Assembly (NCBI GenBank): GCA_947685225.1
Contig: CANTUV010000062.1
Span: forward strand, 16,202,501 to 16,266,500
Origin: Garcia nutans
Taxonomy: Eukaryota > Streptophyta > Magnoliopsida > Malpighiales > Euphorbiaceae
Reading direction: 5' to 3'
DNA length: 64,000 nt
The stretch's first letter is position 1. Each line of letters begins with the position of its first letter. The position numbers and the translations under genes were made by a program. The notes under the pieces are model-generated. The model saw nothing but the letters and a program-made list of their open reading frames with translations. It was not told the origin of the DNA and did not search any database. Below are positions 55,754 to 64,000 of this stretch, one piece after another.

Positions 55754-58143
55754 TGTAATATCCCAAATTTTTAAAAATTTTTAATTTTTAAAAATTTAAT
55801 AAAATAAATTATAATTTAATTGGATAAATTAAATAAATAATTTTAAATGAAAAATAAAGAGATTTTAAATGAAAAAATGGAATAGATATGTGATATATAT
55901 GCAAAATATACATAACATATACAAAGTCAACAAAAGTCAAATTTTAAAAGTCAAAGTCAAAGTCCAATGGCATTTTGTAAATAAACTTTGAAAATTTAAA
56001 ATTATTAAAATTATTCAAAAATAATTTATTTTAAATGAAAGATGGATCTTTGGATTTTTAATTAATTAATTAATTAATTAATTAATTATTAAATAATATA
56101 TATGGCATAAAGAAAAGTGAAAAGAAAGAAAAAATTAAATTATTTTTTTCATCTTCTCCTTATTCCATTCTAGTTGAACCTCCATTGAAGAAAGCCAAGG
56201 ACTTTTGCTTCTTCCATACTCCATTAATTGAACAATTTCAAGTATTCAAAATGAATTTTTGGTAATTTCCACCAAATTTATTAAGTTTCTAATCTCTTTT
56301 CTTGAAATTTCATGGAAGATTGAATATGTGTGCTTTGGGTATGTGAACTAGTATGATTGAATTATCTATTTTGGGTTAAAAAAGTTATTTTAAGTGATTT
56401 AAGTGATTAACAATGATTTTAATGCTGGATTGAAGAAATGATTGAGTTTGGATAAAGACTGGTAAAGAGAGATAATTTAAGTTTATGGACTTTTAGGGTT
56501 TGAGAAACCATAGTTTTTAATTGTGAAAATTGATTCTAAATGAGTTGTTTTGGTGTATAAATAAGTATTTAAAAGTCAAATATTGAATTTGGCTAAGTTT
56601 AATTGGAGTTTAAGAATGGAAGTGGTGATTAGTGGTGATTTAGGGTTTTCGAAAAGTGATTTTTCTAAAGTCATTGAATTGTTTGATTTTATTGGTTAAA
56701 GCATGTTCTTTAGTAATAAAAGTGATGAATATAAGCTTAAAATAATCAATGGATTGAGTTGGAATGGAAAACTTTCAGTGGGGGAAGGTTTTTCCATTTT
56801 AGGGGTTTGATTATAAGTGTGTGTTTTTGTAATGTAATTTGTTTAAACATGTTAAAATATATTTTTAATAATATAAATAAACTTAAAATACTAAATTGAA
56901 TGGCCTAGTATGGTATTCCAAAGTTAAAGTGAGGTTAGCCTTAACTTTGGGATTGTTATTTGAATGATTTTTAATTATGATTTAAGATTAAAAGTGTCTT
57001 AGAATGTGATACTAAATGATCATTTATGATCACATTTGGTTTAGGCATCGAGGAGAGTTAATTTGCCCAATCCTAGTGTTGAAGGGAAAATTGGAACAGA
57101 AGGTTGGAGGTGGTGTTAAGCTTGCTTTTGGTTGTCATTTGAGGTAAGTAAAAACTTTGGATAAATTGGACATATTTGCATTACATTGGGCTTAACACAT
57201 TTTGGTTATAAAAATGTGTTACGCTACTTGATACATGGAACATGTATGGATAATGTGCTATGACATGTGTAATGCCATTTATGAATTAAATGCATTGTGA
57301 AAAGCCATTGTTAATGGCTAAATTGTGTAAAATGTGAAATATGTGTATTATGTGAAAATGGCCCAAAGTGTTTGGGTAATGCTATTTCTTGCATATGCAT
57401 TAAGGGCATTGTTATAAAGCTATTGGTGATGGCTAAAGTGTATAAAATATGAATCATATGTGGATAGTGTGTAATTACTCAAAATATTTGGGTGATGAGT
57501 TTTAAGGTAAAATGTGATGCAATGTGATGGTATGATGCAATGTGATGAATTGATATTGCTATAAATGAGAAAAGTGAGAAAAAAAAAATAAGAAAATAAG
57601 GCAATGTGCCTACCTTGATTATGAGAAAATGAGAAAGAGATTGATAATGAGAAATGTGAATTCATTGTGTGTCTAGTTTATTATTTAATTTCCAAAGTTC
57701 AACATTTGGCGGCATGCTTGTGAGGTTCGGGGATAGCTTTTGAGCAACTATTTGATTTACCTTCGGGCTAGACATTGGACATCACTTGCCTCGGGCTAGA
57801 TGCTAGGCATCACTATGATTTGCCTTTGTGATAGACATTCGACATCACTTGCCTTTGGGCTAGACACTGGGTGTCAATATGGACCAGAACAGTAACTCTA
57901 GAATTTGAATAGCTTATTAGATCCTTTAGGCTCGTGCTTTTGTTTGCTTTTATATGAATTATGATTTGTGAAACAATTGAAAAATATGTTATAATGAAAT
58001 GATATGAGATATGATATCCATATGAATTGTGCATTGGCATTGCATTTAAGTTTTATTATTAACAAAGTTTGTACCGCTAGGCTTTTGGCTTAGCACGATT
58101 GAAATTTATCGTGCAGGTGAGAGGGTAGATCTGATAGAGCTGG
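55754..58143 (+). repeat. Tekay-like LTR, right end cut by Tat-3
   Basis: 2390 bp, starts TGTAATATCCCAAATTTT like 49434 and 53921. Its later part matches the H LTR: donor-like AGGTAAGTAA at 57142, 'gggctagaca' repeats at 57740-57880, twin hairpin at 58073-58115 and 'gtgcaggtgag'. The remaining LTR end of several hundred bases is absent because Tat-3 begins at 58144. The 57420 and 57813 reverse ORFs are not genes. Confidence 0.8.
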
Positions 58144-58311
58144 TGTAGACCATTAATTTTTGACTCAGTCCGGTTCGTTATTTTTTATATAGTCTAAAAT
58201 AATTTTTGTGATATTTTAATTAAATAATATTTATTTTAGTATTTATTTTTTATAAGTTTTAATAAAATAAAAATAATAATAATAATAAATAAATAAACCA
58301 AAATAAATAAG

Positions 58312-58348
58312 GCCAATTTCGCCTGCAGGTTCCTGCGGCGAAATTGGC
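58312..58348 (+). repeat. Strong hairpin in U3 of Tat-3
   Basis: GCCAATTTCGC (58312-58322) pairs with GCGAAATTGGC (58338-58348), with GCAG/CTGC inside. It occupies the place of the Tat-2 U3 hairpins (4665-4723), with a different sequence. Confidence 0.85.
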
Positions 58349-58525
58349 TGGCCGCACACCCAGCTCGCAATTTTTCGTAGATTTCCTCGCAGCCCGCAAC
58401 AAATTTTTTCACTAGTGAAATTTTCCAATGCAATTTTTTTCGAAACCAAACTCTATTTGGTTTCGGTTTTTTTTCCTAATTAATTTGTGTTTCCTTAAAC
58501 AATTAAAACTAGGCATATAAATTTT

Positions 58526-58536
58526 CCTATAAATAG
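58526..58536 (+). promoter_or_regulatory. TATA box of Tat-3 LTR
   Basis: CCTATAAATAG, in the same context as Tat-2 ('caattaa..tataaat..'). Confidence 0.75.
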
Positions 58537-58869
58537 CACTTTAAAGGACCAGAAAAGGGATGGGGACTTTAGAGGGGGAGAACTTTGGACTTGGATTGGA
58601 TAGTGGGACTTTGATTAGGTGATCAAAACATGGTTTACAGAAAACCCTAGCCAGAGAAGATTAGCAACAAGCAAAGCTATTAATAATTCATCAAACGCAG
58701 CAACCTTGCCTTTGTCTTTGTTCATCCAGAAAGTTAATTTTGGTGGAACTAACCACGCAGGTTTGATCCTTAATCATAAACTACTCATAGCTTTGTTTCT
58801 TTGATTCATAATAATATACATACAAAACTTTGATCTTTGAAGATGTAATGACTTGATCTTCATTACAAA

Positions 58870-59480
58870 AACCATAAATGATTTCTGCTGTTTTCAAATA
58901 CTTTAAAAACCCTAATTCCTTTCTTTTGTTTAAAAAAACCATAAATGATTTCTTCTATTTCCAAATATCTTAAAAACCCTAATTCGTTTCTTTTGTTTCC
59001 AAAAACCCTAAATGATTTCTTCTGTTTCCAAATATCTTAAAAACCCTAATTTGTTTCTTTCATTTCCAAAAACCCTAAATGATTTCTTTTGTTTTCAAAT
59101 ATCTTAAGAACCCTAATTCGTTTCTTTTGTATCCAAAAACCTTAAATGATTTCTTCTGTTTCCAAATACTTTAAAAACCCTATTCATTTCTTTTGTTTCC
59201 AAAAACCTTAAATGATTTCTTCTGTTTCCAAATATCTTAAAAACCCTAATTTGTTTCTTTTATTTCCAAAAATCCTAAATGATTTCTTCTGTTTCCAAAT
59301 ACTTTAAAAACCCTAATTCGTTTCTTTTTTTTTTTGCCAAAAACCTTAAATGATTTCTTTTGTTTCCAAATATCTTAAAAATCCTAATTCGTTTATTTTG
59401 TTTCCAAAAACCCTAAATGATTTCTTTTGTTTCCAAAAACCATAAAAACCCTAATTCATTTCTTTTGTTTCAAAAATACC
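58870..59480 (+). repeat. 67-bp tandem repeat with AAACCCTAA motifs in Tat-3 LTR
   Basis: About nine copies; 'aaatgatttct' recurs at 58876, 58943, 59010, 59078, 59144, 59210, 59278, 59348 and 59415. Each unit carries two telomere-like motifs (aaaaccctaaat and aaaaaccctaatt). It lies in the transcribed part of the LTR. Confidence 0.9.
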
Positions 59481-60807
59481 TTAAATCATTTTTCCTATTT
59501 CCAAAAGCTTTTAAGACCCTAAACTGTTTCTCCTAATTCTTTTTCAAAATTTCCAAATGTTTTGTTAATTATCCAAACTCAAAACTCACTTTACGGTTTC
59601 TAAAAAATCATAATTACTTTATAAAACTAAACTATTTTCTTCAATTCTAAAACCAAGACAGTAAACCCCAAACTAGTTATTCTAAAACCTAAGTTTTCTT
59701 AAACCCTAATTCTCTCAAAACTAATATGTAAACCCTAGTTTTCTTAAAGCCTAATCCCTAAAACCATAAAACCTTATAAACCTAAACATTCAGACTCAAT
59801 ACAGTAAATCCAAAATAACAATCCTGTAACCAAGAGCTTTAAACCTAATGTTTTAATATTCTAAAACCCTAATTTCATAATGTTACCCTTAAACCCTAAT
59901 TTGATTCATGAAACCCTAATCCATTCCAATTTTCCAAAACCATTATAGTAGGTCAAACAAATAAATAATAATAATACTAAAATCCCAAAGTCCTAAATAT
60001 TAATTAAAGTACTTTAAATGGAAACAGTAAGCCTCAATTTGTATCTTTACTTGCTTTATTTTTAGATTTGATTATGTAGTTTATTATATGCTTTGATGGT
60101 TGATTTATTTAATTTCAATGCTTAATTTATTTAATTTATCATGGATGAATGTTTATTATATATTTTGATTGATGTTTAATATCTTTGAAGAATGATGAAT
60201 GGTTATTTACTTTTATCGATTTATTTTGATTTCCAAATGTTGTAAGAGGTATGTTTCCACTTTGTGGGTACCTCATTAATTAAGTTCTATGTAATTTGAA
60301 TTGCTTTTATATCTTGGACCAATGTAAAGGACATGTTTCTACCTTTTGGTTGGTTTTCTATTTAGATTAGACATGGATGATGCAAGGACATGTTTCCATC
60401 CTCGGATGGGTGTCCATTTATTTACTTTGTTTGGACATTACTTTGATTTTTAATATAACGATGCTTTATTTCAATTGTTGCATGTAATATGGATAATATT
60501 GTTATATTTAAGAATTTTATAATATTAAGACCTGTAAAGGAGGCCAGTTCTAATGAACCAGGCATTGTAGGTGTGCTGGGCTATTTCTCACCTTACTCAT
60601 ATGTACCCAACTTTCCAAACCCATTAGGGGGTTGGAGATTCCATAGGAATTGAGTCATCCACCCCTTTCTTTTTCCTGGTCCTTCCAGGTGGTGACTACA
60701 TTTTCTCCGGACTTAGGTCCGTATTCTCTAAGGTCCCCGAGCTTAAACAGTGCCGAAGTCGCAATAACCATTCAACCGGGAGTGGGGAAAAAAATCCCCA
60801 CTCACAG

Positions 60808-60826
60808 TGGCAACTCCACTGGAGAC
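60808..60826 (+). other. Primer binding site (tRNA-Arg), Tat-3
   Basis: TGGCAACTCCACTGGAGAC, one base after the LTR end; two to three differences from the consensus. Confidence 0.88.
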
Positions 60827-61825
60827 AAGAGAAGTTGATTCTGTTGGTCTTTGTATTATTCTATTCTTTCTTATAATGATATTATCCATTGCATCATATT
60901 AGATTGCATTGTGTGTGTGAGTTAGGATGCCCGTGTTTCCCGTGTTGTGTTAAGTAAGGGATACTATACTTTCACTCAAGGTATGGAGATCGAGCATGGC
61001 ATAACCACTCATAGCCTCGTACCATTTGTTATATACTTGCTATGGGAACCTAAGCCTTTTTACCCAAAGACTAAATCTCATGTAATTGGCCTAGTTACTT
61101 TCCTTAGATTTTACCCCAAATGCATGTTGTTTGACTATGGTTAATTTGTCTTGGCTTACATCATGGCTTATTTGGTTTGTTCTTTTTCTAATATGACCTA
61201 AGTACATTGTACGCTCAAAATAAATTTTTCTTTAAAAGTCCAAAAGACTAAAGTAATTTTCAGAACTTTTGAAGATGGTCTTTTGACATAAAACATTTCC
61301 AAAAACAATTCAAAAATTCTTTTGCTCATAACCTTAATACTTAGCCCAAAATCCATTTTTCCTAAAATCTTTTTACAATGGGCTTAGAAACAAAATTATT
61401 TTCATCCAACCCTTTCTTATAAAGTGCTTGCAAAAATATTTAAGTCAATTAGGAAATACCAAAAATCAATTGTGAGCCTAGTTTGTACTAAGAAATAATT
61501 AATCATGGGCTTGTTTTTGGATGAATCTTTAGTTACTTTTTCAAGTAAGAAATCTATTTATAATAAACCTCTTAATTTAGTTTTAATCCAATATAGCATA
61601 AAAGCTACTTTAGTTGGATAAATGGATTAAAACCTAATTAATGAGAATTATCATAAATTGATTTCTATTTTTGAAAATATAACTATTGGTTGAAACGTTC
61701 GAGGGAAATATTCAAAAATAAGGTACCCTATGTTGGCATTTTGTTAACTATGTACCTAGGAAAAGAGACTCGCCATTCGTGTGTGGATGTTATAAGGTTG
61801 GAAGAAACGTCCTAATTATCTTTCT
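60827..61825 (+). other. Tat-3 untranslated leader
   Basis: Aligns with 6681-7559. No supported gene; the 65-codon reading at 60947-61144 lacks an ATG. Confidence 0.7.
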
Positions 61826-63378
61826 TTGTTGATTGTTTGTGCATACATGCATACATTTGCATCTCATATCATTAATCCTTTCTGGATCACAATCCTGGAT
61901 TACAATAGTTCAAAAGCTTACAACAATCTGACCTATGCCAGAGATGAAGAATCTAGCAATGACTCAATCTCTTTTTCACCAAAAATAATGGAGCCCGAAC
62001 AAATTCAAAAAATTGTGGATGAAGCCCTCAATGCCAAGATGGAAGAAATAAAAGAGGCCCTAGCTGAGACCATGAAGAACCAATTGGCTGCAATTTTAGG
62101 AAATAATGCCAAAGCGTCTGCTAGCTCCAAGAAGCCAAAGGAGAAAGGGAAGGCTAAAGTTGGTGAAGTAGCTTTTGATGATGATAAGGTGATCATTGAT
62201 GATGATGATTGGGCTCAATACTACTAAGATCCTCAAGACAAAAAGGAGCCAAAGGTTGTTAAGAAGGCAACTATTGGAAAGACTGAGACATCTGATGTTG
62301 AGAAGATGATTGCTGATTAAGAAAGAAATTTGAGAAGAAATTGAAAACTGAAGAAATGTCCGAAGTTGACAAACTATTTGAGCTAGATGAAGAAGTTCCG
62401 TACAAGTTCAAGATGCCATCTTTTGCGAAGTTTAATGGAACCAAAAATCGTCACCTCCATGGGAAGCAGTATATCATTGCTATGCAGTCTGTCCAAGCTA
62501 CTAAGGCTCAAACTCTAAGGTACTTTATGCACTCATTGGATCTTGTTATCCAAAATTGGTTCAATACCTTAGGTGAAGGAACACAAAAGAGTTGGGATCT
62601 GTTATACAAGGCTTTCATTCAGCAATATGGGTATAATGTTGAAATGGAAGTTACCTTAATGGAAGTTGAGTCCATTATGCAACAACCAAATGAGAATTTT
62701 GTGGACTATGTGAAAAGGTGGAGAAATAAGGCTGCTTTGCTCAAGAAGAGGTCCGATGAATCTGATCAAATAAGGATGATTGTGAGAGGGGTGTTGCCTA
62801 GTCTTTGTGAAAAGATGTCTCACACACTCATCCGTGATTTCAAAGATCTCCTCCAAGCTGGTTTGCAAATTGAAGAATGGGAATGAGAGAAGAACCATTT
62901 TTCAACAAGAAGGAATGAGAAAGGAAATTATCAGCCTAGCAATCAAAGTACGCAAAAGGAAGCTGATGTTAATGTCGCTAGTCAAGAAGGAATGTTGCAG
63001 TTTTCAGAATTAGGGAAGCCGTTGTCTTGGGTTCTCAATAAGCTACAAAAGAAGGGATTGTTACAACCCTTGACTCTTCATCCTTTGCCTAATCTTCTTC
63101 CACCTAACTTTGATACTAATGCATTTTGCCAATTCCATCAAAGGCCTGGACACAAAACGAACAATTGTATGAAGTTGAGGCATGAGATCCAGAATTTAAT
63201 TGATAATGGTAAGCTACCCGAGCTGGATAAGCCCAATACCAAGAACAGCCCTTTGTCTAAGTTTGGAAGAGTGCCACCACTAGCAACCTTCATGGTGGGA
63301 AAAGGATTGGAAGAAGATTTTGTTTTATCCTCTTTTCAAGATGGGAATGTTGAAGATGTGAAAGGAGAAGAAGCTTAA
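61826..63378 (+). pseudogene. gag: Tat-3 gag, broken
   Basis: Best preserved gag of the three copies. N-terminal segment 61826-62227 ('QKIVDEALNAKMEEIKEALA') ends 'DDDDWAQYY' and TAA, at the same place as in Tat-2 and Tat-1. Core 62341-62886: 'MSEVDKLFELDEEVPYKF', 'NENFVDYVKRWRNKAALL'. The core is open through the two positions where Tat-2 has stops (62625 and 62877). The C-terminal part 62992-63378 has the motif 'CQFHQRPGHKTNNC' and 'LRHEIQNLIDNGKLP'. A 1-base deletion near 62320 and a TGA at 62884 break it. Confidence 0.88.
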
Positions 63379-64000
63379 CTCAACAAACTTTCCTTAGCTT
63401 GAATGTTGCTTTTCAATTTTACTTTCTTTAATATTTAATTTGAACAATTATGTTTTTTAAATTTAAATTTGTTTGAATAAATTAATTCATCAAAATTTTT
63501 ATTGGTCTTTGTTCATTTTGGTGCTCAACCAATGAGGAATCTAGCTTGATGTTCATGAATTAATATATTTATGCATCATGACTTGAATAACTTTACTAGG
63601 TGAGGGAATTGCTCTAGAGCATTGAGTTGTGTATGCATACTTAGAGAGGGCTCTTGCATAATTACCTTTGTCTAGGTCTTAGTCAGTCTTAGAACATGTT
63701 TTGACAAACTTTCGAGGCGAAATTTTAACTATGCTTATTTAAGGGAGAGATGGTCTAGGCATTGTTTGATAAGCCAACAACTAGTATCCACCCAATTAAA
63801 TATCAATCCCTAGTTGTCTCTTTGAGCCTTCATAAAGTTTTAGCTTTATTTTCATTGGCATATAACCTCAAAAACCTATCCTGAGTTGTTGTGATACTTT
63901 TGACAAGTCTTATGATCACTAAGGTGAAGAGGCAAGAAGATCAAAGAAAGGAATGCATAGCCAAGACTGTAAGGATAGTGGATGTTTTCTAGACCATAAG
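63379..64000. other. Window end without recognised gene
   Basis: Here the match to Tat-2 stops: Tat-2 continues gag with an acidic linker, but Tat-3 reads 'KGEEA' and a stop followed by AT-rich non-coding sequence. It is probably the left part of another insertion, or an intron-like segment. I see no LTR start, primer site or ORF that decides. Confidence 0.4.

Larger units (their letters stand above)
58144..60806 (+). repeat. Tat-3 5' LTR
   Basis: 2663 bp, TGTAGACC..CTCACA. It is longer than the Tat-2 LTR because of an expanded tandem block at 58870-59480. It contains a 37-base hairpin, a second hairpin at 58441-58464 (GAAACCAAA/TTTGGTTTC), and a TATA box at 58526-58536. Confidence 0.92.
58144..64000 (+). 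mobile_element. Tat-3: Tat-lineage element, 5' part, continues beyond window
   Basis: 5' LTR, primer site, leader and gag in the same order as Tat-2. The sequence is close to Tat-2 in leader and gag, but the U3 and the AAACCCTAA block differ. The candidate left duplication is GCTGG (58139-58143); the right end is outside the window. Confidence 0.88.

Noticed and set aside
58619..58804. 61-codon ORF after the Tat-3 TATA box, possible host gene start
   Set aside because: It lies fully inside the LTR and the matching region of Tat-2 (5054-5272) has an unrelated reading.

Overview
This is an AT-rich, gene-poor stretch of plant nuclear genome made almost entirely of LTR retrotransposons nested inside one another. 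The plant origin follows from the families present: Tat-lineage Ty3/gypsy elements with a tRNA-Arg primer site and a second RNase H, a chromodomain-bearing Tekay/Del-type gypsy element, a SIRE/Maximus-like Ty1/copia element with an env-like third ORF, and plant-mobile-domain coding sequence. I see no ordinary host gene, tRNA, rRNA or CRISPR array. Base composition suggests a eudicot, but this is only a guess.

Layout. 1-3101: 3' part of a Tat LTR, its primer site, leader and a broken gag (Tat-1). 3102 to about 4065: a Tat LTR piece in reverse orientation. About 4066-4448 and 44127-47623: internal end and complete 3' LTR of an old Tekay-like element (H). H is split by a complete Tat element (Tat-2, 4449-44126; target duplication AGTGT). 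Tat-2 carries gag, protease, a G-patch-like linker, reverse transcriptase, two RNase H domains and integrase on the plus strand. Its 3' region carries two minus-strand accessory genes, each with its own TATA box. A SIRE-like copia element (18941-39191; duplication TAAAT) sits in that 3' region. Inside the copia gag sits a very young non-coding LARD-type element on the minus strand (21011-31147; duplication ACTAC). The 3' LTR of Tat-2 is further split by about 1.9 kb that contains a 580-bp-arm palindrome.

47624-49250 is a minus-strand Tat gag-pro fragment. 49434-54507 is a decayed plus-strand Tekay chromovirus with truncated LTRs. 54508-55753 is a minus-strand Tat leader and LTR end. 55754-58143 is another Tekay-like LTR, cut at its right side by Tat-3 (58144 to beyond the window end), which shows a full 5' LTR, primer site, leader and gag.

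All coding regions are broken. Catalytic aspartates are replaced by asparagine in the copia protease and reverse transcriptase and in the second RNase H of Tat-2, so none of these copies is autonomous. The most unexpected signal is structural. Several unrelated elements carry arrays of short hairpins whose loops stay constant while the stems change on both sides together: the copia 5' leader, two Tat-2 3' arrays, and the Tekay-type LTR ends. This is the expected signature of selected RNA (or single-stranded DNA) structure. I do not know a published description of these arrays.
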